The translations under genes and the position numbers were made by a program. From Saprospiraceae bacterium (GTDB lineage Bacteria > Bacteroidota > Bacteroidia > Chitinophagales > Saprospiraceae), in assembly GCA_020629515.1 (NCBI GenBank), contig JAHDDE010000004.1:1-64000 (forward strand): a stretch of 64,000 nucleotides of DNA. The letters are read 5' to 3'. The notes beneath the pieces were generated by a model. The model worked only from the letters and a program-made list of their open reading frames with translations. It searched no databases and was not told the origin of the DNA. Below are positions 44,520-53,025 of the stretch, in pieces (within the stretch, counting starts at the first letter, position 1; every line of letters starts with the position of its first letter).

Positions 44520-45440
44520 ATGAAAAGACGATCATTCATTAAGTCCACTACTTATGCAGTGCCAAGCGCTTCAATCATAGGTACACAGTATAATCAGATT
44601 TCATCTATCGCGTCAGCAGAATCTCCAAAATTTAAGGCCAAATTCGCCCCTCATTTAGGGATGTTTAAACATCATGTTGGGGATAATCCTGTGGATCAGT
44701 TGAATTTTATGGCTGATATGGGCTTTACGGCTTTTGAGGACAATGGAATGCCACTGAGAGATATCGACACACAAAATGCGATGGCTCGGACTATGACACA
44801 ACGTGGCTTAACTATGGGTGTTTTTGTGGCTCATACCATATATTGGAAGGAGCCAAATCTGGCGAGTGGTGACACTACTCAACGAGCTGAATTTTTGTCT
44901 GAAATAAAAAAATCTATTGATGTAGCCAAAAGAGTAAATGCACAATGGGTAACTGTAGTACCTGGCCATGTGGATTTAAGATTGGATATAGGGTACCAGA
45001 CTGCTCATGTCATCGAATCTTTAAAGCAAGCCTCTGCCATATTGGAGCCGCATGGCATCACAATGGTCTTGGAACCGTTGAACTTTAGAGACCATCCAGG
45101 ATTGTTTTTAACTAAAATACCTCAAGCATATCAGATTTGTAAGGCGGTAGATAGCCCTTCTTGTAAAATTCTTTTTGATATTTATCATCAACAAATTCAA
45201 GAAGGTAATATCATACCTAATATTGATTTGGCATGGGAAGAGATAGCCTATTATCAGATTGGGGATAATCCTGGCCGTAAAGAACCAACAAGTGGAGAAA
45301 TTAATTACCAAAATATATTTCAGCACATTTACGATAAAGGATTTAAAGGGATATTAGGGATGGAACATGGCAATTCTAAAGAAGGTAAAAGTGGTGAGCA
45401 AGCGGTGATCGATGCTTATCGAAAAGTAGATGTGATATAA
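44520..45440 (+). CDS. Hydroxypyruvate isomerase-like TIM barrel with Tat signal
   Basis: A 306-aa xylose-isomerase-like protein. MKRRSFIKSTTYAVPSAS is a twin-arginine signal. The barrel contains FMADMGFTAFEDNGMP, WVTVVPGHVDLRLD, ITMVLEPLNFRDHPG (Glu), CKILFDIYHQQIQEGN (Asp/His), YYQIGDNPGRKEPTSGEINY and GILGMEHGNS (Glu), the metal site and motifs of hydroxypyruvate isomerase-type proteins. Export suggests it acts on a periplasmic sugar or keto-acid rather than central hydroxypyruvate. Its stop abuts the stop of the convergent ceramidase-fusion gene (45440/45441). Confidence 0.86.
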   Translation: MKRRSFIKSTTYAVPSASIIGTQYNQISSIASAESPKFKAKFAPHLGMFKHHVGDNPVDQLNFMADMGFTAFEDNGMPLRDIDTQNAMARTMTQRGLTMGVFVAHTIYWKEPNLASGDTTQRAEFLSEIKKSIDVAKRVNAQWVTVVPGHVDLRLDIGYQTAHVIESLKQASAILEPHGITMVLEPLNFRDHPGLFLTKIPQAYQICKAVDSPSCKILFDIYHQQIQEGNIIPNIDLAWEEIAYYQIGDNPGRKEPTSGEINYQNIFQHIYDKGFKGILGMEHGNSKEGKSGEQAVIDAYRKVDVI

Positions 45441-47864
45441 TTACTTCACTCCCAAAAAGTCATAAATCGCTTGGTGAAGTCTTGGTCTTACATTGAGCTG
45501 ATATATATTACTATGGCTTCGGTTTGGGTGTACTCTATTGCTCAAAAAAATAAATACGATTTCGTGCTCTGGATCAGCCCATGCCATTGTGCCCGTAAAG
45601 CCTGAGTGCCCAAAGCTTTTTTCGCTGGCCGATTGAGCTACATAAGATTGTGCCTCATCAAAAACCAAAAGAGGCTTGTCAAACCCTATACCTCGCCGAT
45701 TGCTTTCGAATTGATATGAGGTGTACTCAGATAATGTAGAGGAAGAAATATATTTTTTATCATAGAGCGTGCCCATATTGCAATACATCTGAAAAAGCGA
45801 ACTCAGATCAGTGGCGTTGCTAAAGAGACCGGCATTACCTGATACTCCGTCGAGCATAGCAGCAGCTTCGTCATGGACTCTACCATGCACCAGAGTCTTT
45901 CTGAAGCTGGTATCCATCTCTGTTGGTATGATTTTCATTTTTGGATACCATTCTAAAGGATTGTACCCAGTATGAGAAAGCTTCATAGGTTGAAAAAATT
46001 GTACACTCAATAGATCTTCAAAGTTACTTTTAGTAATATCAGTGATCATATCTGGAAGAAGAAGGAATAACAAACCGGAGTATTTATATTCCTTGTTGGG
46101 TTCTAACTCGGAGTTTTTTATGGTTTTGAACATTTTATTTTTATACCTTTTATGGAGATATAACTGATCACTAATGGGTATTGTAAATCGTTTATTTTTT
46201 TTATGCCTAAAAGTTCTTGGTTTGTATTTTCCATTTTTCCTTAATGTTGCTTTCCAGAATACTATATAAGGTTTTAATTGGGCTTGGTGAGTCAGAGCTT
46301 CTCTGAAGCTAATCATTGCTTTATTGGATTTATCTAAAAATGGAATGTATTCTGAAAGATTTGCATCAAGATCAAACTTATTTACATCCTGTAATTTCAT
46401 TAGTAATGGTATCCCAGTACTCACTTTAGTCAATGAAGCTAAGTCGTATATATCATCATTCTCTACTTTTTGCTTTTGATCATAAGTGTGATGACCATAT
46501 GACTTTTGTAAGATTAGATCACCTCTATGTCTAACGGCCACTTGACAACCAGGGAAGGCCATAGAGTCAATAGCTTCTTCAATAATTGCATCAAAAACAT
46601 CCTCTAATCCCTTGTCTTTTTCGGCGGTAATTTGAATAAGTGATTTTAGTTGTTCAAGGATTATGTTTTGAGTATGCTGTCCTAAGCTTACACTGCATAG
46701 ATAGGTACTATGTGGGATTTGATTGCTGGTATCAAAAAAGCTGGGCTTGAGAATGTATCCTAAGGCGTCCATTCCTAAACCTAAGATCATTTTTGGACCT
46801 TTGTTTGACATCATCTTTTTTGTGGCCAGACTCATGGCAGGGACGGTTTCTCCTGGGTGAGTAGCAAAACTGGCCTCACCGATTTCAAAGTAGGCTAATT
46901 CTGTGGTGACAGAATCTGCAAATGATCGATTCACTACTCCTAATTGTGATAAAAGTTTAAAATTATTATTATGAACGGGTAACGAAACTTGCCTCGATTT
47001 AAAAATTATTTTTGTTTTTTTAAGTGGAGAAGAGGTATCCAATTTATTGATTATAAATTGGGCGATTTCACGGCCTCTTTTGAATGCTTGTTTAGGTGTC
47101 TTTTCTTCGTATTCTGGTTGTATCCAACCTCCAATTGATCCTTGGAGAAACATATTTTGTCCTCCTAAGGCCCTATCCATTTGTGTATAAAATCCTCCTA
47201 TATAATCAGAACTTACTTGATCATTGACAGCATCTAAAAAAGTTGGGTGACAAGCGAAATTTGTTAAGCTCAGAACATTGTTGTTCGTGCTGTCTACGAA
47301 CTGTATTGTTTTTAAAGATCGGTCTACTTCTTTAGGTTCACTTATGTTGTGTACCCATTCATCTCCATATGATAATTCTAAATACCTACCACTTACTTGT
47401 GTTGTTTCTCGATTTGCCTCGAGAATGGCTTTGAGTGTCTGATCAATAAGGAAGTTCATATAATTAGTGTCAACTCCACTGGTGGTGATATTCGGCCCCC
47501 AAAGCCCAACAACATCAGGTCCAGAATGGGTATGGGTAGAGCTCATAACGATATTGTTCACTGGAAACTCTGGTAGGATATCTGCAAGTCTTTTTCTGAT
47601 AGTCAGTAATTGAGGATAAAGCAATCCAATACAGTCATAAGTTAAAATAACGATTGATTCTGCCATATCCGTAATTACGGCAGCTTTGACATATATGTCA
47701 TCATTGACCCCTTGGAATATGCGATTGTGACTGTGCCCAGCTATGTAGGCACTATCATAAGGCGTGATAACCTTTTTGGATGTGCCAATAGATAATTGTG
47801 CACAAGCGACTATGGAAAAGCAAATAAAAAATAGATTAGTAAATAAGAATTTATACATTTTCAT
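45441..47864 (-). CDS. Neutral-ceramidase-like / serine beta-lactamase-like fusion protein
   Basis: An 807-aa exported protein (signal MYKFLFTNLFFICFSIVACAQ). Residues about 25-420 match the neutral/alkaline ceramidase N-terminal domain: IVMSSTHTHSGPDVVGLWG and NFACHPTFLDAV supply the metal His residues. Where ceramidases have the catalytic Ser in a GDVSPN-type turn, this protein has LQGSIGGWIQPEY, so the nucleophile is probably missing. Residues about 430-800 are a class C beta-lactamase/esterase-like domain: YDLASLTKVSTGIP with Ser477-Leu-Thr-Lys480, YKYSGLLFL (Tyr-x-Ser type) and SFGHSGFTG (His-Ser-Gly). The second domain looks active, perhaps as an esterase or D-amino-peptidase. Last gene of a four-gene operon; overlaps the kinase gene by 14 nt. 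Confidence 0.87.
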   Translation of the reverse strand: MKMYKFLFTNLFFICFSIVACAQLSIGTSKKVITPYDSAYIAGHSHNRIFQGVNDDIYVKAAVITDMAESIVILTYDCIGLLYPQLLTIRKRLADILPEFPVNNIVMSSTHTHSGPDVVGLWGPNITTSGVDTNYMNFLIDQTLKAILEANRETTQVSGRYLELSYGDEWVHNISEPKEVDRSLKTIQFVDSTNNNVLSLTNFACHPTFLDAVNDQVSSDYIGGFYTQMDRALGGQNMFLQGSIGGWIQPEYEEKTPKQAFKRGREIAQFIINKLDTSSPLKKTKIIFKSRQVSLPVHNNNFKLLSQLGVVNRSFADSVTTELAYFEIGEASFATHPGETVPAMSLATKKMMSNKGPKMILGLGMDALGYILKPSFFDTSNQIPHSTYLCSVSLGQHTQNIILEQLKSLIQITAEKDKGLEDVFDAIIEEAIDSMAFPGCQVAVRHRGDLILQKSYGHHTYDQKQKVENDDIYDLASLTKVSTGIPLLMKLQDVNKFDLDANLSEYIPFLDKSNKAMISFREALTHQAQLKPYIVFWKATLRKNGKYKPRTFRHKKNKRFTIPISDQLYLHKRYKNKMFKTIKNSELEPNKEYKYSGLLFLLLPDMITDITKSNFEDLLSVQFFQPMKLSHTGYNPLEWYPKMKIIPTEMDTSFRKTLVHGRVHDEAAAMLDGVSGNAGLFSNATDLSSLFQMYCNMGTLYDKKYISSSTLSEYTSYQFESNRRGIGFDKPLLVFDEAQSYVAQSASEKSFGHSGFTGTMAWADPEHEIVFIFLSNRVHPNRSHSNIYQLNVRPRLHQAIYDFLGVK

Positions 47865-48879
47865 AATCCAGAAGTCTTTGGCATAAAGTAAGCTGTGATT
47901 TGGCTCTTATAAAGTTATGCCCTGGATATTCAATATTATAATATTTGTCGCCCATCATGTGATCAGTTAAAAATCGTATACCCATCAGGTAGGCTAATAA
48001 GGGACCAGCAAGGGGAAGTAAGGTTTTCTCAGTATTGTACATAATATCGTTGGCTTCACTTAAAAATCCTTCCTTAAACGCCTCAACTCTACTCTTATCG
48101 ATCTTTATCTTTTCCAATACTTTCTCGTCTTCTGGGCAAACTGTCGCTGAAGTTCTAATACCATCACCATAATCATAGAGAATATATCCTGGCATGACTG
48201 TTTCGAGATCTACTACACATTCGATTTCTTGAGTTTTATGCAGTAAAATATTGTTGAATTTGGTGTCGTTATGAGTTATTCGCTTAGGAATTTTTTTCTT
48301 AGAAATTGCATCCCTTATAGGTGAGAGTATCTCGTATAAACCCTTGCTTTTAGCTAACCAAAGATTTATTTCATTTGTAATATCTTGTTGGATAGTAGAG
48401 TTGAGAAGTTGTTGATATCTGTATTTGAGATCATGAAATCCAGGTAAAGTTTGGTTTATCTTTTGAGAATTAAGAGTGGATAGAAGTTTTGAGAATTTTC
48501 CAAATCCTCTGCCACCTCTGAAAATATGGGCAATAGTATTAGGTGTATCAAATGATTCATACTCATTCATCCATTTGTACAGCCTCCAATAATTGTTTTC
48601 AGAATCCTTGAAGCATAAATTGTCCTGAATCGTAGAAATTAGCGTCAGAGTAATATCAGGTTGCAAGCTGTTGCAATGGTTGGCGACCATTGCAATATTT
48701 GACATTAAACTGTCGACATCTTTAAATATTGTAGTATTTATCTTTTGAAGAAGGTAGTCAGATTTAGGGTCTAAATTGAATAATCTGTAAGAGGTGTTAA
48801 TGTGACCGGATCGTATTGCTTCATAGGATTTTATCTGACCATTAATCCTAAAATGTTGGACAATATCCAGAGGATTCAT
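47851..48879 (-). CDS. Aminoglycoside-phosphotransferase-fold kinase, N-acetylhexosamine kinase-like
   Basis: A 342-aa cytosolic kinase-like protein. The N-lobe contains SGHINTSYRLFN (nucleotide loop) and YLLQKINTTIFKD (Lys). The catalytic loop is RITHNDTKFNNILLH (H-x-D-x-x-x-x-N), and the metal-binding segment is VVDLETVMPGYILYDYGDGIR, in which VMPG and YDYGD match N-acetylhexosamine 1-kinase (NahK)-type enzymes. It could phosphorylate GlcNAc/GalNAc, or an amino-alcohol in other branches. TAATG joins it to the MBL lipoprotein gene (1-nt overlap), and the fusion protein gene overlaps its end by 14 nt. Confidence 0.84.
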   Translation of the reverse strand: MNPLDIVQHFRINGQIKSYEAIRSGHINTSYRLFNLDPKSDYLLQKINTTIFKDVDSLMSNIAMVANHCNSLQPDITLTLISTIQDNLCFKDSENNYWRLYKWMNEYESFDTPNTIAHIFRGGRGFGKFSKLLSTLNSQKINQTLPGFHDLKYRYQQLLNSTIQQDITNEINLWLAKSKGLYEILSPIRDAISKKKIPKRITHNDTKFNNILLHKTQEIECVVDLETVMPGYILYDYGDGIRTSATVCPEDEKVLEKIKIDKSRVEAFKEGFLSEANDIMYNTEKTLLPLAGPLLAYLMGIRFLTDHMMGDKYYNIEYPGHNFIRAKSQLTLCQRLLDYENV

Positions 48880-49841
48880 TAAATGGATAGTTTTTGTCTA
48901 AAATGAGCCACGTTGTAACCCTTAGCATTGACTAATTTATATTCTTTTGAGTCTTGGCGTAATAATGGATTGGTATGGTTGAAATGAATAAAATGAACTT
49001 TCGACTTATCTGAAATGCTTAGGGAGTCGAATTTTTCGAAACTTTCAACTATAAATGGATGAGGAATAGATGACATATCTCTTCCACCTAATTCGTCTCC
49101 ATCATAAAAAGAAGCATCTAAAAATGCATAGTCCACTTGTGAGATTTCTTCATTTATATCTTTTCCCCATAGGTCCCATTTGTCTATGTCAGGGATAAAC
49201 AGGGCTGTTTTATTTGGTCCAACAATTTTATAACCAACTGTTTCAGAATATTCATCTCTGTGTGGTACGACTAATGGCACGATCGAAATGTCCGCTGTAA
49301 GTTGGGTTATAGAATCTTGTGTGAGCGGGTTTATGCTGATGTTGTTTAGGGCTACTAATTGGTCCCACGGCCCATTTTGAGTAAGAAATGTTGACATTTT
49401 TGGCATTGCAAAAACATTGACATTATTAGCCCCGTAAGCCTCTTTTCCTAATTGAAGCAGTCCTATGTAGTGGCCTATATGGGCGTGAGTCAACAATATA
49501 CCATCAGGCAAAGCATTTGGAGAATCTGATTCATTCTGGAGCACTCGTGTCTGTGTTTTAATGTCGGGTGTTGCTTCTACTAAAAAATTCTTTTTAGATC
49601 TTCTATCAATAATTCCAATTGATGTGACCTTTCTAGTGTGATCAGGATAATCCCAAAGCTTTTTGCAACATTCTTTTTGGCATCCGATCTGTGGAGATCC
49701 TGCATCTTGTACAGTACCTAACACAATTATCTCAAACTCTGATTGGGGTTGTGATGATATTTGAGAAGTGCTCACTACTGGAATGTCCTGACATGTCCAA
49801 AATAAAATTGGTAGCCAAAGCATAATGTTGAAAACACGCAT
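48879..49841 (-). CDS. PqqB-like MBL-fold lipoprotein
   Basis: A 320-aa lipoprotein (lipobox FWTC, near residue 17) with a metallo-beta-lactamase fold resembling PqqB: VLGTVQDAGSPQIGCQKECCKKLW, FLVEATPDIKTQTRVL, GILLTHAHIGHYIGLLQLGKEAYG. The metal motif is H-A-H-I-G-H, with Gly in the position of the usual Asp (HxHxDH), so a dinuclear site may be incomplete. Paired Cys near the start (GCQKECC) recall PqqB's Cys cluster. No other pqq genes are nearby, so PQQ synthesis is unlikely. It is 2 bp after the upstream DRE-TIM gene. Confidence 0.84.
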   Translation of the reverse strand: MRVFNIMLWLPILFWTCQDIPVVSTSQISSQPQSEFEIIVLGTVQDAGSPQIGCQKECCKKLWDYPDHTRKVTSIGIIDRRSKKNFLVEATPDIKTQTRVLQNESDSPNALPDGILLTHAHIGHYIGLLQLGKEAYGANNVNVFAMPKMSTFLTQNGPWDQLVALNNISINPLTQDSITQLTADISIVPLVVPHRDEYSETVGYKIVGPNKTALFIPDIDKWDLWGKDINEEISQVDYAFLDASFYDGDELGGRDMSSIPHPFIVESFEKFDSLSISDKSKVHFIHFNHTNPLLRQDSKEYKLVNAKGYNVAHFRQKLSI

Positions 49842-49843
49842 GC

Positions 49844-50848
49844 TTAGTTTTTGAGTGATTTAGGAATCCTGCCAGTTCTGATACTTTCTGATCTAAGTTG
49901 ACGACCTACAATTCGTTCAACCGTGTTGCCGATTTCCAATAATCGATCTATATCGAGCCCAGTTTCTATACCCATTTCATCCATCATGACAACCATGTCC
50001 TCTGTGGTCACGAGACCAACAATATTTGGGTCTTTATAGTAATAAGATCCAGTACCCGCCACGGGCACACCATCAACAAAGTTAGCAGGCTGCCCTCCTA
50101 TACCTCCCATGGTGGACTCATAGTGAGTCATCCCGGCCTGTAGCGCAGCAAGAATGTTGGCTAATCCCCATCCGCGCGTCGTGTGCATATGAACTATGTG
50201 CTTTTCGGGTTGAGGTATCGCGTCCATCAACATAGAGAAGTATTTATATACTCTATCTGGAGAAGCTGAGCCATCATGATCGGCATGTTCGACATCGTAG
50301 GCACCTATTTCTAACCATCTTCTACTGAATTCAATTGCTTTATTCATTTCGGTTGGGCCAGATATTGGGCATCCCCATATAGTACTCACTGTACCATTCA
50401 CTTTGATACCGGCCTCATTGGCCATTGGAATGTATTTTTCACACATTTTCCAATAATCTTTTAATGATAATCCTGAATTTTTCATGTGATGAGCTTCACT
50501 GGTTGATACCATCACTAATATTCTATCAGGACCATAGCCCTCAAGTTTAGCTTGTATAGCCCTCTCTATGGACTTTTCTCTGATAGTTACTGCAGTAATA
50601 CATACCTCATCAAGGAGATGCCGAATCTTCTTACTTCCTCTTATTCTACGCATGACTTCATCTGCATCTTTAAATTGCGGCATGCCTCTTGGATTGCCAA
50701 AATTGGTAACCTCTATATTTTTAATTCCTGCTAATATTAATTCTTCAGATAACCAAACTTTAGCATCTGTAGGTATGAACTTTTCTTCGTGTTGGAAACC
50801 GTCTCTGACAGTTATGTCTCCAATTGTTACTTTCTTAGGATAATTCAA
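49844..50848 (-). CDS. HMG-CoA lyase-like DRE-TIM family protein
   Basis: A 334-aa TIM-barrel protein resembling hydroxymethylglutaryl-CoA lyase and related pyruvate carboxyltransferases. VTIGDITVRDGFQHEEKFIPT is the metal/catalytic Asp-Arg start (usual D-G-L-Q-N-E), EVTNFGNPRGMPQFKDADEV follows and HMHTTRGWGLANI holds the His-x-His metal pair. The active-site loop reads STMGGIGGQPANF, whereas HMG-CoA lyases have G-G-C-P; the catalytic Cys is replaced by Gln. It may therefore catalyse a different aldol-type reaction. The start is TTG (50848), with a stop two codons upstream and no alternative. First gene of the four-gene operon. Confidence 0.84.
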   Translation of the reverse strand: MNYPKKVTIGDITVRDGFQHEEKFIPTDAKVWLSEELILAGIKNIEVTNFGNPRGMPQFKDADEVMRRIRGSKKIRHLLDEVCITAVTIREKSIERAIQAKLEGYGPDRILVMVSTSEAHHMKNSGLSLKDYWKMCEKYIPMANEAGIKVNGTVSTIWGCPISGPTEMNKAIEFSRRWLEIGAYDVEHADHDGSASPDRVYKYFSMLMDAIPQPEKHIVHMHTTRGWGLANILAALQAGMTHYESTMGGIGGQPANFVDGVPVAGTGSYYYKDPNIVGLVTTEDMVVMMDEMGIETGLDIDRLLEIGNTVERIVGRQLRSESIRTGRIPKSLKN

Positions 50849-50925
50849 GTTTTAGTTTCTTTATGATGACGTAGAAGCTATAAAAGTCGCCAAAAGTTGT
50901 GAAAGAGTTGGAGTGATCCGAATTT

Positions 50926-52923
50926 TTAATTAAGGACGCTGATCTTACTAAAGTCGAAATTGTGGTTGTACTCTAAATATTCTTCTCGATCAACATAGTA
51001 CATTTTAAGATGTAGACCATTCTTGACTTCTATTTCACCACGATAATCGCATTTTATTTCTTCTTTGATCAGTTCATAAGTGTTGTAAGCGATATTGATT
51101 TTGCCCACTTCACATGCAGACTCCATCCGTGCAGCAATATTTACTGCGCTTCCCCATATGTCGTATTGAAATTTCTTGGTCCCAACGATTCCTGCTACAA
51201 GTTCTCCAGTATTTATCCCAATCCTGATTTCAAAAGGATGTATGCCCTCAGGCGGATTATTTTTAACTTCATCAATAAAAGAAGCAATTTCTAATGCAGC
51301 GAGTACCGCATCTTTAGCATTAGTTTTATTTTTTGTGGGTAGGCCTCCTGCACACATATATGCATCACCTATTGTCTTTATTTTTTCTAAGTCATACTTC
51401 CCTATAATTTCGTCAAATTTGCTAAAGAAATAGTCGATGCTTCTAACCATTTGTTCTGGAGGGAGAATTTCTGATAGTTTAGTAAATGATTTGAAATCAG
51501 TGAATAATACCGTTCCTCTTTCTATTTTCTTTGCATCGACATATCCTTTCTTTTGAAGTTCATCGGCTGTATCTTTAGGTAGAATATTAAGCAATATTTT
51601 TTCAAATCTATTTCTCTCCTCTGCCAAAAGCTTATTCGTTTTTTGAGAATATCTATACAAATAGGTTACTCCACCTATGATTATTAACATTAATGAACCT
51701 AAGGCAATCAAAAATCGCTGAATAATACCTGCTCTGGCGATTTCTGATTCCTGCAAAGCATTATCTCTATTAAGTATTTCAATTTCTTTCTCTTTGGTTT
51801 CAAAATCTAATTGAAATCTCAAATTGTTGATTTGTTTATCGTATTCATTATTTCTGATGATATCTTTAACTTCACCTAGCTTAACTCTATAATCATATGC
51901 TTTACGATTTTGATTAGTTAAAGCGTAGAGTTGAGATAGCTCATCGTAGACTTGTTGCAGTAGCTCATTAGTGCCTAATTCTTTAGATATTTTTTCTGCT
52001 AATAATAATGATCTCTGTGCTTCAGAATAGCGTTTTATTGCCTTTAGTGCTTTGCCGGTTGTTAATAAAGAAGCAGCCATCTCGACTTTAGAGCCATTCT
52101 TTTGGGCTTCTGCATAAGCGAATTCTGCTTCTATAAGTGCTTTTCTTGGTTCATTTAGTTTTAGATAGGATTGTGCCATATAATCCATTGCGGACGCTTG
52201 ATTACCACCTACTTTGTTGAAATTATCTAAAGACCGAGCGAAATAAGACAGTGCTTCTTTCGCCTTATCTTGATTTAGTAGTAATTCGCCCAAATTTAAC
52301 AATGCAGTTCCTGATAAATCTGGTGCATCTAAATTTTTACTCTTTTCAATGGCTTCTTCTAAAGTTTTTTGTGCTTGAGGCCATGTGTTTTCATCTGCAG
52401 CGTAGATGGCCGCTATGTTGATTAAAGATGTCGTAATCCTCAATTGATTATCTTCTTCCTCGGCTATTTTTAAAGATTGAATAGCATATTCCAGTGCATT
52501 CGGATAATCTCCTAAGCTTTCATAGACAGCACCAAGATTACTCAATAAATTACTTATGCCTGCTTTGTGATCAATCTCCTTAAAAACACCCAGTGACTCT
52601 TCCCAATATTTTAATGCTTCTGGATAGTCACTTTTGAAATAATAAGATAAGCCAATATTTTTTAGGGCAAATCCTAAATCCTCCTTTCTGTTTAACTCAG
52701 TCGCAAGATCTATCGCATCTTGACTATACTTTATACCATTATCAGGGTCTGATCTATAAATACTGCCAGAAAGCTTCATGAGAGATTGAAGCTTTAGAGT
52801 ATCTACAGTAGAATTTTCAATTGCGGTGATTAAAGAATCAACTTGATTATTCGCTTTTAAGATTGGGCTATTAAACCACAGTAGTAGCGCCAAGAACACA
52901 TATAGTATTTGGTTGATCCTCAT
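50926..52923 (-). CDS. TPR-containing class III adenylate/guanylate cyclase
   Basis: A 665-aa protein with an N-terminal signal or anchor (ILYVFLALLLWFNSPILKA), six to eight TPR units (about 30-360, e.g. GISNLLSNLGAVYESLGDYPNALEYAIQSL), a coiled coil, a membrane helix (about 400-425, FLIALGSLMLIIIGGVTYLY) and a C-terminal class III cyclase (about 455-640). Metal Asp residues are in LFTDFKSFT and TIGDAY; the purine-selecting Lys (EKIKTIG) and Asp (YDIWGSAVN) and the NIAARM Asn/Arg are present, which favours adenylate cyclase. The track starts at TTG 52932; ATG 52923 is preferred. The TPRs face the periplasm if the helix order is right, so the protein may convert an envelope signal into cAMP. 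Confidence 0.88.
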   Translation of the reverse strand: MRINQILYVFLALLLWFNSPILKANNQVDSLITAIENSTVDTLKLQSLMKLSGSIYRSDPDNGIKYSQDAIDLATELNRKEDLGFALKNIGLSYYFKSDYPEALKYWEESLGVFKEIDHKAGISNLLSNLGAVYESLGDYPNALEYAIQSLKIAEEEDNQLRITTSLINIAAIYAADENTWPQAQKTLEEAIEKSKNLDAPDLSGTALLNLGELLLNQDKAKEALSYFARSLDNFNKVGGNQASAMDYMAQSYLKLNEPRKALIEAEFAYAEAQKNGSKVEMAASLLTTGKALKAIKRYSEAQRSLLLAEKISKELGTNELLQQVYDELSQLYALTNQNRKAYDYRVKLGEVKDIIRNNEYDKQINNLRFQLDFETKEKEIEILNRDNALQESEIARAGIIQRFLIALGSLMLIIIGGVTYLYRYSQKTNKLLAEERNRFEKILLNILPKDTADELQKKGYVDAKKIERGTVLFTDFKSFTKLSEILPPEQMVRSIDYFFSKFDEIIGKYDLEKIKTIGDAYMCAGGLPTKNKTNAKDAVLAALEIASFIDEVKNNPPEGIHPFEIRIGINTGELVAGIVGTKKFQYDIWGSAVNIAARMESACEVGKINIAYNTYELIKEEIKCDYRGEIEVKNGLHLKMYYVDREEYLEYNHNFDFSKISVLN

Positions 52924-52960
52924 TCTTTGCAACTTTCAGATTTGAAGTAGGAATATAATA

Positions 52961-52999
52961 AATAAAAAAGGAAAAGGGGTGATTCTTGTCACCCCTTTT
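52961..52999 (-). terminator. Strong terminator of the giant gene
   Basis: On the minus strand AAAAGGGGTGA (complement of 52989-52999) pairs with TCACCCCTTTT (complement of 52972-52982) around a 6-nt loop and runs into CCTTTTTTATTT. It ends the 9.7-kb gene 26 bp after the stop. Confidence 0.92.
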
Positions 53000-53025
53000 A
53001 GATAGATATCCTATTTATTTAATCA

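Noticed and set aside
48879-49841. PQQ biosynthesis (PqqB) assignment
   Set aside because: No pqqA/C/D/E nearby, the protein is a lipoprotein and its metal motif is HAHIGH, so only the fold name is justified.
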